A stretch of 64,000 nucleotides of DNA from Mermis nigrescens (taxonomy: Eukaryota; Nematoda; Enoplea; Mermithida; Mermithidae), in assembly GCA_036768485.1 (NCBI GenBank), contig JAVLUZ010000649.1:1-64000 (forward strand). The letters run 5' to 3'. Shown here piece after piece: positions 25,609-35,754 of this stretch (positions are counted from its first letter, which is position 1; the number at the start of each line of letters is the position of its first letter). The position numbers and the translations under genes were made by a program. Under the pieces are notes generated by a model that was not told the origin of the DNA, did not search any database, and saw only the letters and a program-made list of their open reading frames with translations.

Positions 25609-25732
25609 CATTGGTGGCAGGGGATGATGTAAGCCTGAGACAAATGGGGTGAAAATTGCGAAGCGAGCGAAGCGAGTGGAACAATTTTTGCCCCATCTTT
25701 TTCTTAGGCTTAGATCATCCGCTGGCACCAAT
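25609..25732. repeat. Long hairpin repeat, copy 2
   Basis: Arms run from CATTGGTGGCAG to CTGGCACCAAT. They share ATGATGTAAGCCTGAG-like sequence and ATGGGGCAAAAATTG, with the centre GAAGCGAGCGAAGCGAG. Homologous to 19577-19699, which lies inside the foldback element, so this is an independent dispersed family. Confidence 0.8.
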
Positions 25733-25782
25733 CTGAAGCCGCACAGAGCTCAAAGATAATTTTGATTAAGGTGAGAATAGCG

Positions 25783-25960
25783 TTTTAATGCGAATTCAAA
25801 TAGGAGTTTTGAATATAAAAGTTGAAAAAACAGACGGAAATGAAAGTTAGAAGAAAAAATTTTTTGGAAATTTTTTTTTTAATCAAAGGCTTTTCCGTCT
25901 GTTTTTTCAACTTTTATGTTAAAGATACCTGCTTGAAATCGCATAAAAACACTGTTTTTT
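25783..25960. mobile_element. Short inverted-repeat element (MITE-like)
   Basis: The inner arms are a perfect 24-bp inverted repeat, starting AAAAGTTGAAAAAACAG (25817-25840) against 25892-25915. Weaker symmetry extends outward to about 25783 and 25960. A poly-T/poly-A loop lies between. No TSD identified. Confidence 0.7.
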
Positions 25961-26039
25961 GAAATCTGGAACATGGAGCTATTCTAGAATGCGCCCCATC
26001 AGATTTTTCCAGTAAATTCATGTGACTGACCAAAATGTT

Positions 26040-26352
26040 GGTGCCAGCGTTTAAAATAAGCCTCAAGTTATGGGATGCAACTTGCAAAGCCGAATCAGCT
26101 GGTAAACCAGCAAAACATCACAAATACCTTGCAATCTTTATCGAAATTAAGCAGCATTAGTCGACTGGTTATAGTTCTGGACTTTAGAGCAAGGGGTCCA
26201 CGTTTCGAATCCGACCGCCAGCAACTTTCTCTCGTTTCCTCAGAAGCTATCGACCGCACACATACGCCCTTGACTATGTTAATACATATGTGAACCAGCT
26301 ACACGAATGCCGGGGAATTCCCCCTTCCCCTACCCCACTGGCTACGCCAGTG
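26040..26352. repeat. tRNA-like repeat inside transposon-type termini, copy 1
   Basis: At about 26150-26225 the sequence reads like a decayed tRNA: an A-box-like TAGTCGACTGGTTATAG, an anticodon-arm-like segment, and a B-box-like GTTTCGAATCCG. To its right stand ACCAGCTACACGAATGCC and then the hAT terminus CTGGCTACGCCAGTG. Copy 2 is 49457-49858. Likely a tRNA-derived short element or MITE; the translated ARGPRFES peptide here is a tRNA-gene artefact. Confidence 0.6.
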
Positions 26353-27030
26353 ACCCTCTCCCCAAAACCAGAAAATTTTTGAATCCCACCCCCCAACCGC
26401 CGATTTTTGGGAAACTGGCCATTTGTGACCAAAAAGTTGGAGGTCAATCAACCTCCCCCTAAAAATGGCCGGGAACCCACCCCATTTCGTGCACTTACAT
26501 GTACGCGTGTACATATTTCTCATGTAAGTCAACTATTGTGTAGCAGTTTATCAATGAAAGAGAGCGATCGGTGCGACGCGGCTCAGCATAAATAAAAAGC
26601 ATTAAAATAAATCAATCCGGCGCGAAGCGCCGAAAAACTTCGTAATTTTTCCCTAATTTTCTCGAACGCAATTTTGCATTACATAAAATTTTCCACTTCA
26701 GCACCTATCATTTCTAAGAGCTTCAGAAAAAAACAATTTTCTCAGTTTTAGCTGTATTACATAAGTCGCCATTAATACGATCCTCCGGAGTAACTTAAGA
26801 ATATGGTACTTTCAAAATACTAACAAATAAACTTCAGACGAGCGGATTTTTTCGCTCAGTACTTAGAACATGTTGAAAGAAAGCGCGGAAAAAAATTTCA
26901 TCCGTCTATGATCAATATTACAAAAGCTATGGGTTTCTTTATTTAGCCTCTTCTCGACCTAAACAAGCATTTTCTCGACCTGAAGATTCAAACAGCTGAA
27001 TGCAGAATCCCATGTATATTCCCAATTTAC
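26353..27030. other. Repeat-derived intergenic sequence
   Basis: C-rich block 26353-26480 and a perfect GGCGCGAAGCGCCG palindrome at about 26614 without an assignable element. CTCGACCT repeats begin to appear from about 26952. Confidence 0.45.
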
Positions 27031-27186
27031 GTCGACCTAAGCATCAATACATCGACCTAAGCATCTATACATCGACCTAAGCATCTATACATCGACCTAA
27101 GCATCTATACATCGACCTAAGCATCTATACATCGATCTGCTGAGCATCTATACATCGACCTAAGCATCAATACATCGACCTGAGCG
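27031..27186. repeat. 20-bp tandem repeat, ATCGACCTAAGCATCTATAC
   Basis: About seven and a half head-to-tail units with few changes (CATCAATAC variants, one unit extended to ATCGATCTGCTGAGC). Looser CTCGACCTAA copies flank it on both sides (26952-26990, 27191-27202). Confidence 0.95.
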
Positions 27187-28302
27187 GGAGCGACCTCGAC
27201 CTAAGCAGCTTGAAACTCCTTTTCAGATATACTAAGCCTAAGCCTGAGTATAATAGAAGCAAAAACTTAGATTTTCGTATATCTTATCGAGTAAAACCGA
27301 AAAAACATGCAAAAAATATGATAATTTTTTTGTTTTTTCAAAATTTCAAACAGCTTTCCACGCCTTTTTTCTTTTTTCCCTCATGTCTATGCTTCCTTCC
27401 GTAATTTCAGCCCATATTATTTATTTCTGACAAATGTGTAAGTCCTTGGATCGAGCCGTTTAATCGTCCCACGCAACACTCAAATCGAAAGTTGCCCGCA
27501 ACTTTGCAAGTATGGCTCAGATTTTCACGAAATTTTTTTTCCGCGCTTCAATTTATCATGTTCTACCATTTTGGCAAAAAAATTTTTGGCATTCCGTATT
27601 CGTTTTGCACCTTTTCCAAAAGTACCATATTCTTAAGTTTAGCCCGATCCTCCTAACTCCGTGCCGTAAATCGCGTGCAATGCAAGACATGAATTCGTTC
27701 GTAAAAATACAGTAACTAGCTGATAAATATGCTCATTTTAATGTAAACGCGTGACAAACCTGATTAAAAGTAGTAAGGTTTTCAGCACTGTATGTACACA
27801 CTCCCATTCCAATCAGTACAATTTAGAAAATTTATAAGAAAGTTGAAAATCAGTGAAAAGCTGTTCTTCATTCATTTTTTAGCATCAAGCGGCTTCAACT
27901 TGATTTTTGCGATCTGCATACGAGTGTAAGATGGGGCGGCCCACCTTCTATGTATGTACATACGAGTGTTATGTCCTATGTATGCGGTGATACCTAACTC
28001 ACACGCGAGTGAGGGATCCTTTCCCCGGGAATCAGTCGGACTCTTTCTCAAATGAACAAATAGACCAATAGGATTGAATTTATGCCTCTTTTGAAGATTT
28101 TGCCCCATCGGACCCCCCAGAATTCGGCTGCTGGCCTGCCTAAGTATGCCTACAATACGTACCTATAATCTTCACTTATTAGTCATAAAGTAAAAAAGAA
28201 AAAATTTAGAGGCAGACTGAAATCATCTCGAGCTGGTCATCCTTGGAAAAAGTACGAAAGCACATCTATTTTTTCGTCACAAACTGCAAATGTAAACGGA
28301 GG
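27187..28302. other. Intergenic sequence, nothing recognised
   Basis: A few short open frames (60-78 codons) without similarity, splice signals or codon bias I can defend. Confidence 0.4.
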
Positions 28303-28531
28303 CTATAGTCTGTTTCATTAAACTTTAAGGTTTTTAAAAAACTTAAAACGACTACAAAAGTGGTTTAAATTAGCAGTATAGCTGTGATATTCTACAGTAT
28401 ATCGAGTTACGGTGAGACGCTTGCTATTGCCAAACCGCATTGCTGCAACAAAAGTTTAAACCACTTTTGTAGACCGATTCATGCGGATTAAACTCAAAAG
28501 AAAACCGCAGAGTTAAGTGAAACACACTATT
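28303..28531. mobile_element. MITE with CTATAGTCTGTTTCA termini
   Basis: Left end CTATAGTCTGTTTCATTAAACTT, right end AGTTAAGTGAAACACACTAT, with an inner inverted pair ACAAAAGTGGTTTAAA / TTTAAACCACTTTTGT. Related copies are 47727-47895, 51893-53435 and 52583-52812. Confidence 0.75.
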
Positions 28532-28976
28532 ATTTTGCCCCCAATTTAGGAAAGCTCTATTTGTTGATTTTGTATACTTTTGTCCTCCGTACAGTCCAAG
28601 TCTGTATACTTATAGCAAAATTTTCTGACGCGTTGAATGGAATTTACCTATTGCTTTCCTTTTGCAATGTAATGTAGAATTGAGTACAAAACAAGTTGAA
28701 CAATTTTTCAGCGGAGTCAGATACTTAGAAATCATTTGCGTGACCATTTTACACAACGCATTCCTTGAATATAATTGTTTAATTTCTTGAATTTTAAATT
28801 AAGTATACTTTTTTAATTTCTTGCCGTAATTCGAGAAACAAACTTTGAAGCAAGCATACCTTGTACAGAATGAGAATTCTTGGCAAGCCCCAAAATTTTC
28901 TCCTTAAAAATTATCATACCTATCTATTCTTATCTCGCTATATATGTGTGTACGTAAGAGGCAAATGCTCCACGAC
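28532..28976. other. Intergenic sequence, nothing recognised
   Basis: AT-rich; nothing seen. Confidence 0.35.
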
Positions 28977-29210
28977 CACACCTGGGCGTGGGGGTTTGGG
29001 GGTATGCACCCCAGAAATCAAAATACCCCCAGAATTCGATTTTTGAAAATTTTTTTTCGTTTTTTTCGCAATTTTTTGATGCCAATGGATAGTGCTTGAT
29101 GAGAAACGTCGAAAAATGGTGTTTTTTCCGCCATACCACCATATTTAAGGCCATTTTTTTACCTTTAAAAAATCTTGCACCCCCTAGAATTTTCTTGCTG
29201 CCCACGTATG
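28977..29210. mobile_element. Non-autonomous CACACCTGGGCG element
   Basis: The termini CACACCTGGGCGTGG and GCTGCCCACGTATG are inverted partners. The 8-bp TSD TCCACGAC is exact (28969-28976, 29211-29218). This is the best-preserved copy of a family also at 42185-42443, 43755-44012, 48235-48369 and 49946-50213. Confidence 0.9.
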
Positions 29211-29500
29211 TCCACGACTGATTTTGACCGCCATAAAGTTAAAAATGATTTTCGATCACAGTGATTGTGTGATTGCGGACAAATTCATCTCTTGTTCATG
29301 CATACATAATGTGATCGGCCTTATTTCTTTTAAAGCACTTTAATTGTTACGTGCTCGTTCCGCTCTGTCTATAGAAATTACAGTAGATGGAGTAAAAATA
29401 GAAGCGGAATCCGGGATCAAAATTTTTTAATAAATTACGTCACATGACCTTGATGATCTATGTATACTTTTGTATGCGTGGGGACTATTTATACTTTCTC

Positions 29501-29508
29501 TATAAAAA
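29501..29508 (+). promoter_or_regulatory. Candidate TATA box
   Basis: TATAAAAA, 43 bp before an ATG at 29544 (a 25-codon upstream frame) and 88 bp before the ATG at 29596. It suits a promoter for the candidate exon 29596-29775, but chance occurrence in AT-rich DNA is possible. Confidence 0.35.
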
Positions 29509-29595
29509 CCTACATCGTTGTCAACACTTTATTCTTTTCGCAGATGCGTCTTCAATTTCCTCTTAAGTTTCAATCGAGCTGTGATCTAATCAACG

Positions 29596-29775
29596 ATGCG
29601 GATAACCTCGGACTCTGTTAATAATTACAACTACGATAATTTCGTATGGTCATTTTCTATTAAATTTTTAGTAATTTTTGGTGTTTTCTTTATGTTTATA
29701 TCAATTTGCCTGTCGATGACCATAACAGTGTATTTAACTGGGACGCAGTTGGTTACCGGGACCGGATGCGATGGT
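29596..29775 (+). CDS. Candidate first exon of a small membrane protein
   Basis: Sixty codons starting MRITSDSVNNYNYDNF, with one strong hydrophobic stretch (about residues 20-47, FSIKFLVIFGVFFMFISIC and on) and ending GTGCDG just before a consensus donor GT|GTAAGTAC-like site at 29776. A TATA box lies upstream, as does an ATG-led 25-codon frame (29544) overlapping the start region. Without splicing the frame would run 16 more codons to a stop. The family is not recognised and no second exon was found downstream. The evidence is the coincidence of promoter, membrane segment and splice donor only, so this may be chance. Confidence 0.3.
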
Positions 29776-29826
29776 GTAAGTACATATACATACATATCGT
29801 TCATGTTCAAAGTCAATCGTATTTGA

Positions 29827-30157
29827 TATTATAAGTTTTGTAGAAGTTATTTGAAACTTAAAATGAGTTCAAACTTCACTTCAGCAAATCAATAAATGCA
29901 TTCACTGGTATATATATCGATAAAAATTTAAAAATTACGCTAAATCGTGACTTACCATCGCCTAGGTTATTTCATTGAGGGCGGTCGTCTCCTTGGCCCT
30001 TTCAGTAATTTTAAATCTTTAATTTAACAAATTTGTCAAAAGACGATCAGCAAAAGGACGGGGAACTGCACGAAAAGTTGGGAATTTTTAAGGGACAAAA
30101 TACGGTGAAGCCGCAAACTCGAAGAGATATTGAATACCTATCTATCTACATATGTAC
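29827..30157. other. Intergenic sequence, nothing recognised
   Basis: No feature found between the candidate exon and the long-TIR element. Confidence 0.35.
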
Positions 30158-30933
30158 ACTAGCAAAGAAAAATGCTCCGATGGAACATAAAAGATGAATA
30201 TACTTGGAATTGCGGATCATTAAGGATGTAAAAGGAGGGGACTAGGAAAAAGCTACCTAAAGTCGCAAAATCTGTTAAAAATCACACTTCCTCAAAGCAA
30301 CGCAAAAAATCGAAGTACATTCTGCGACTAACAGATTAAAATAAATATTTAACAATACAAATGATTGAAAAAGCAGCACGTTAGCTATGCAGTAGCTATG
30401 GGAAATAGTCTTTCTAAGCCAATTGAACGAAATAGCAAACATGGATTAGACAATTGAAGAAATTGTTGGTTTAAAACAGTAGGAAACGCGTAAGTTGACT
30501 TGAAACAGACTAAATGTAGGTACACTAGCATGCCCGTAACGATTGTGTGCACTAATCAATCGGCCCTGCTTTGCTTACTATAATGCTCATAACAAAATAA
30601 AACAACTTTAAATACAATACGACTTAGTTTTCTATCAATCAGGATACGAAACTAGTCAGCGTTGCTATTTGCCAGCAATTTAAAAAAGTAAACATTATAG
30701 ATTTCGTTTATACACTCTTATCTGAAATTTCGAAAATTATTTTAAAAAGACACTTTTTTAGAGGCCCAAGAATATACTTCAATTTTTTGCGTTGCTTAGA
30801 GAAAGTGTGATTTTTAGCAGATTTTGCGACTTCAGGTAGCTTTTTACTAGTCCCCTCCTTTTACATCATTAACAATCCACAATTCCAAGTATATTAATCT
30901 TTTTTGTCCCATCGGAGCATTTTATTTGCTAGT
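30158..30933. mobile_element. Long-TIR element, copy A
   Basis: The termini ACTAGCAAAGAAAAATGCTC and GCATTTTATTTGCTAGT begin inverted arms of roughly 170-200 bp, including the shared CTAGTCCCCTCCTTTTAC block. Copy B (31961-32727) is closely similar throughout, and the sequence to the right of both copies is also similar. The repeated unit is therefore larger than the arms. No open frame of interest. Confidence 0.82.
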
Positions 30934-30969
30934 ACCCTACTTTAAATTAGCATGATTTGAATACATCAG

Positions 30970-31041
30970 TCAGTAAACACATACAGTAACATGCCATAAT
31001 AATGACAGCAGTCCAGGAACGCGGAAAACAATTTTGTTCCT
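30970..31041 (-). CDS. Partial copy of a small open frame, cut by the assembly gap
   Basis: 24 codons to a stop, in the same frame as 32764-32886 and sharing IVFRV, GLLSLLWH and CVY. Begins inside the N-gap. Function unknown; it may be non-coding repeat sequence. Confidence 0.25.
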   Translation of the reverse strand, partial: RNKIVFRVPGLLSLLWHVTVCVY

Positions 31042-31141
31042 NNNNNNNNNNNNNNNNNNNNNNNNNNNNNNNNNNNNNNNNNNNNNNNNNNNNNNNNNNN
31101 NNNNNNNNNNNNNNNNNNNNNNNNNNNNNNNNNNNNNNNNN
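31042..31141. other. Assembly gap (100 N)
   Basis: One hundred N, likely of unknown true length. It truncates the C-terminal end of the polymerase fragment and the copy A flank. Its position between two near-identical repeats makes the local order uncertain. Confidence 0.99.
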
Positions 31142-31960
31142 TTTGACCATTTTTAATAATGATTGAAAATTAATTTTTGTGGCAGTCACTGACGACAATG
31201 TGAATCCACGGACCTTTATATGGTAATACACTTTACCATCTCTTGCTGAGCATACTTTATACGCATAATTTTTAGGTCCGCCACTAACAAATTCGTCAAT
31301 GTAGCTGCCTTCACCGTAATCTTTCAATTCATTTGTCATATTTCCTAAATATGATCCTATAGGCACTCGATATTCATCATTGTCAAGTGTGCTTTTAAAT
31401 ATGACACTATCTGTGTCAAAGTATAAGACACGATCGCCAAGTTTTTCTAAATGATCGTATAATCTGAGTCGCGCTTGAGATGTTGTGTAAGCCGCGAGCA
31501 CAGGATTCGTATTTCCCATCACATCGGCGAATTCATCTTCTTTCGCATGTGTAACGGCCATCAGATTTTCATTAATCGCGTTAATTGAGTAAATTATATT
31601 TGAAGGGTCAAAAATTAAGTCAAAATATGGGGCCGGATCGGTAAAAAATGAAACTTTTGACATGTTATTTCGCTGTCCAAATTTCCCCAGAAAGAATTTA
31701 ACATTAGTTTTGCGAGAGAGCGCATACCGCTGTTTTTCGTAATTTTCGTAGCATCTAGTTCGATTCCTTCGTTATCTTTGTAATCTTGCACATATTTAGC
31801 TCTGTCGTCATCCGATTTTACCCATGCAGGCCAACCGTCCGATTCTTCCTTTAGTTTCATGAATTTGTTAATATATGACGTGAACAGACCACCGTCTTGG
31901 TTATTTATTTGATCATATTGCTCAGTCTTTTCATAGTGCCAGATTTCATATATTTCCATT
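31142..31960 (-). pseudogene. Polinton-type DNA polymerase B, C-terminal half (palm), frameshifted
   Basis: Downstream part of the polymerase begun at 38742. It carries IYEIWHYEK (start near 31960), motif B (LAKLMLNSFWG, about 31684-31715), motif C (YFDTDSV, 31403-31423) and the KVRGFTL segment near the end. The reading frame shifts by one base just after LNSFWG, at about 31677-31687, so the chain is broken. The C-terminus is lost in the N-gap. Family: protein-primed family-B polymerase, which copies linear element DNA from a terminal-protein primer. It is separated from its N-terminal half by about 3.8 kb of inserted sequence beginning with copy B. Confidence 0.9.
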
Positions 31961-32727
31961 ACTAGCAAAGAAAAATGCTCCGATGGAACAAAAAAGATGA
32001 ATATACTTGGAATTGTGGATTATTATGGATGTAAAAGGAGGGGACTAGGAAAAATCTACCTAAAGTCGGAAAATCTGCTAAAAATCACACTTTCTCTAAG
32101 CAACGCAAAAAATCGATGTATATTCTGCGGCCAACAGATTAAAATAAATATTCAACCATAACAATGATTGAAACAGCAGCACGTTAGCTATGCAGTAGCT
32201 ATGGAAAATGATATTAAGTAAACTAACAGTCTTCCAAGCCAATTGAATGAAATAGCAAACATCGAAGACAATTGAAGACATGGTTGGTTTAAAACAGTAG
32301 GAAACGCGTAAGTTGACTTGAAACAGACTAAATGTAGATACACTAGCATGCCCGAAACGATTGTGTGCACTAATCAATCGGCTCCTGCTTTGCTTGCTAT
32401 AATGCTCATAACAAAATAAAACAACTTTAAATACAATACCTCTTAGTTTTCTATCAATCAGGTGCCAGCAATTTAAAAAAGTAACCTTGATAGATTACGT
32501 TTATACACTCTTATCTGAAACTTCGAACATTATTTAAAAAAGACACTTTTTTAGAGGCCGCAGAATATACATCGATTTTTTGCGTTGCTTAGAGAAAGTG
32601 TGATTTTTAGCAGATTTTCCGACTTTAGGTAGATTTTTCCTAGTCCCCTCCTTTTACATCCATAATAATCCACAATTCCAAGTATATTCATCTTTTTTGT
32701 TCCATCGGAGCATTTTTCTTTGCTAGT
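31961..32727. mobile_element. Long-TIR element, copy B, inside the polymerase gene
   Basis: Same termini and arms as copy A: ACTAGCAAAGAAAAATGCTC and TTTTTCTTTGCTAGT. Its left end abuts the polymerase codons for MEIYEIW directly, so this end marks an insertion point in the polymerase. The right flank (32728-32838) matches the right flank of copy A (30934-31041). Confidence 0.83.
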
Positions 32728-32763
32728 ACACTACTTTTAATTAGCGTGATTTCAGTACATCAG

Positions 32764-32886
32764 TCAGTAAACACAATCAGTAATATGCCACAATAATGAC
32801 AACAGTCCAAGAACGCGGAAAACAATATTGTTCTTAACATCAGCATTATCCTTTTTAAACAAGACAACCTTATTGACACCATCCAT
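32764..32886 (-). CDS. Hypothetical 40-residue open frame in the duplicated flank
   Basis: Starts MDGVNKVVLFKKDN and ends HITDCVY, with a short hydrophobic stretch (VLGLLSLLW). The C-terminal half is repeated in frame at 30970-31041. The differences include silent and non-silent changes, so selection cannot be judged. No family recognised. It may be part of the repeat unit attached to the long-TIR element. Confidence 0.25.
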   Translation of the reverse strand: MDGVNKVVLFKKDNADVKNNIVFRVLGLLSLLWHITDCVY

Positions 32887-33033
32887 TTTCAAATTAAAAC
32901 TCCATTAAGTTATTTCTTCTTAATGTGCAGTTCACTTATAATCAAGCACAAATATTTAACCAACGAATTCACATTGCAAATCCTCACTCAATCAATACAC
33001 AAGCACAATGTGTTGTGACTTTTGACATTGAAA

Positions 33034-33119
33034 ACACCCAATTTTCAATTTTCAAATTGAAAATTGGATCAATTTTCAAATTGAAAATTGGGTCAATTTT
33101 CAAATTGAAAATTGGGTGT
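33034..33119. repeat. Tandem near-perfect palindromes, TTTTCAAATTGAAAA
   Basis: Three copies of the CAATTTTCAAATTGAAAATTG palindrome type in a row. The whole block is bounded by ACACCCAATTTTC and GAAAATTGGGTGT, so it is palindromic at two scales. It is likely a secondary-structure-prone tip of an element. Confidence 0.9.
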
Positions 33120-35750
33120 TTGAATTTGCGATAAAGAAAATAATCAAAAGATAGTCACTTGGTTTATTTAAGCCGAGTAATAAAATAACGACCGTCCACC
33201 AATTCCAAACTAAACGCGACTAATCTGATCACTATGAAAAAGTTTTGAAAAATGAGCTTGCTAAGCGAGAGTTGTAAACCAAGAGAAACTTAAAGTTAAA
33301 ACCTACCATTAAATTATTAAGAGACTTATAAAAGATTTTAAACTTTAAGAAAATGGAAAAGGCGGGATGTTGGTAAATTAGAAGGCAAAGTTTTTCGGCA
33401 AAAATTCAAAAACTTCACGCAAATATCAAATGTAAGGAACACTAACGCTTTGATTTGGTAGTAAAATAAATTTGTAGTATAGACTACATATTAACAACAA
33501 ATGAATAGTGCAAACTTTACACAACTACTAGGTGTAGAGAATACTAACAGTTTACGGCTTATTAATGTACATGATTACAATAAAGCTGCATATCTTTGTC
33601 GACTTCTGTGCACAGTAGTGTGATTGCTGGTTCATTTTAAACCACTTTTGCAGGCAATTTACATCAATTAAACGATAGCTCTCCATGTGCAAGATTTTGT
33701 GAAACATATTATAAACACGGCTAAGAAGGATTTAACTTTAATGCAACCCATTTAAGACAAAATTACATCTCTTCAATGATCTAAGGACACTTGAACATAA
33801 TTTTTAAATCACTTTAGATTACTTTTGAGGGTAAACAAACTCACTTAATTGATGTCTCACATATGAATCCTTGAAAATTTCTTGACTTCAGTTACAAAGT
33901 CTCTGCAAGTCTATCGAATTAAGGTTAACACGTAATGTAAACTTTACACAAACACATAGCGTAAAGAATATTTTAGTCGGATTCGTAATTTTGATATTGC
34001 TCCCATATTACTTTCAACATTTATTTAAAAATGAGTCCATAATGTTTTAAAGACAATAAACATTAGGTTTAAACCACTTTGCAATACTGCTGAGTGTAAG
34101 CAAGCGCGCCCAACTGACGTATATATTTCATTCCCTGTAAATTTTTATATCTCAGGAAAAAATTTCGGTTTTTGCAATGCTCTAGAACAAAGGCTAACAT
34201 GCAGTGTAAAAAATTACTCGGATATTATGATCAACATTCATGAAAAAATTATGTCTCTACAATGGTCTGAGGACATATAAACAATGAGTGTAAACTACTT
34301 TACATCACTGTTGGATGTAAACAAACGCACCTACGTGACGTCTCACATTTGATCCTTTGAAAACTTCTAGACTCCAGGAAAAAATTAGGTTTCTGGAATG
34401 CTCAAAAACGAAGATAAATACATATGTAGTGTAAACTTCATGTAAACACCTAGTGTAAAGAAGATTTTAGTCAGATTCGTAATTTTGATATTGTTCCGAT
34501 ATTACGATTAATATTTATGAAAAAATTAAGTCTACATAATGTTCTATGGGCAAACTAACAATTGGTGTAAACTACTTTACAACACCGTAGAGTGTAAACA
34601 TATGTGCCAGACTGGCATATCAAATTTGGTTCCTGGTCCATTTCTAGACTTGATAAACGTGTCCCTGACTCGTAACCGGAGAAGCAGGCAGAAAAAACAA
34701 GACAGAAACGCATTTTAAACTCCAAATTTTTGACTTTACACTCGCTAAATATTAATGTATAGACAATTTGCTTTGACATGCATCCGATATAAAGCACTTT
34801 ATTTTTATTCTATTAGACTTATCCCGACTTCTGGACGGAGAAAGTGGCGAACAAAAAACGCAACAAAAACGTATTTTCCATCATTTAGAACACTGTAAAC
34901 TTCAAAATTCCGTACCGAACTCCCCATTGAGTTTAAAGAAATTCGGTTTGGTACAATTTGTAGCTTTTAAATCGTAGTACATTCCTGTGTGCCAAAATTC
35001 TGTTGCAAAAATTATTTGGTATGATTTATCAATCAAACTTCGTAAAAAACGTGTTTTTTCGCCCATTTTTTACCTCTGATTTCGAACTTTACACCCCCAT
35101 AAATAACTCAATATTGCGTTTTTTTAAATGCGGTTTGCTGCGATGTTTAGCCCCTGAGAGGCACTTTATTAATGCTGTCTTCGATTTACACTGACTCATA
35201 AGCGGAAAAATTTGGCAGAGAAATCTTAGTTAAAATCCGTTTTTTTACACCATCCACCAGAGTGTAAACTTTAAACCCCAGGATCTAACTCACCATAGAG
35301 CATAGAAGACTTTGCTTATATGCAGAATGTAGCCCTTGATCCGCTCTACATTTCTGTCAGAAAACATTTTAAAAAACTCATAACCGGAGTTAGTATCGGA
35401 CATAGGCAGGTTGAAAACTCGACCAAAAAGTGCTTTTTCACCCCCAGATTTTCGCACTCTTTACACTGCCATTCGATAACTAATGCGAATTTCAAAAAAC
35501 AAAAAAAGTGTCATCTGAAGAATTCATCCCTCTATTATCCTATCCTGTTCAATCCTTCGAGTCATCAATACTCAGTTGTCCACATGCCGCAGTAAAAAGG
35601 TCCCAAAATTTGTCCTATGTTATAACGTTACACAAAAACTTTACACCTTCTTTACACAGTCAATTTTAAGTTTCAAGAAAAACAAAAAAACACGGGCAGC
35701 GAATTTTTTTATTATCTTTCTTTTAAAAAAACCGCACCATTCAGAAGTGT
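33120..35750. repeat. GTGTAAAC/GTTTACAC-rich block inserted in the polymerase gene
   Basis: A roughly 0.25-0.5-kb motif series recurs with divergence: AGTGTAAACT, ACTTTACA, GGATTCGTAATTTTGATATT (about 33970 and 34460), ATGAAAAAATTA and GTAAACAAAC. Fifteen or more GTGTAAA or TTTACAC occurrences are spread across the block. The same motif is in the inverted-repeat element at 53792-54237. No gene; small open frames are unsupported. Together with copy B it forms most of the ~3.8-kb interruption of the polymerase. Confidence 0.6.
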
Positions 35751-35754
35751 CCCG

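Noticed and set aside
26075..26293. 72-codon frame with ARGPRFES (also at 49708-50049)
   Set aside because: ARGPRFES-type peptides arise from translating tRNA-like B-box sequence; the DNA is the tRNA-like repeat.
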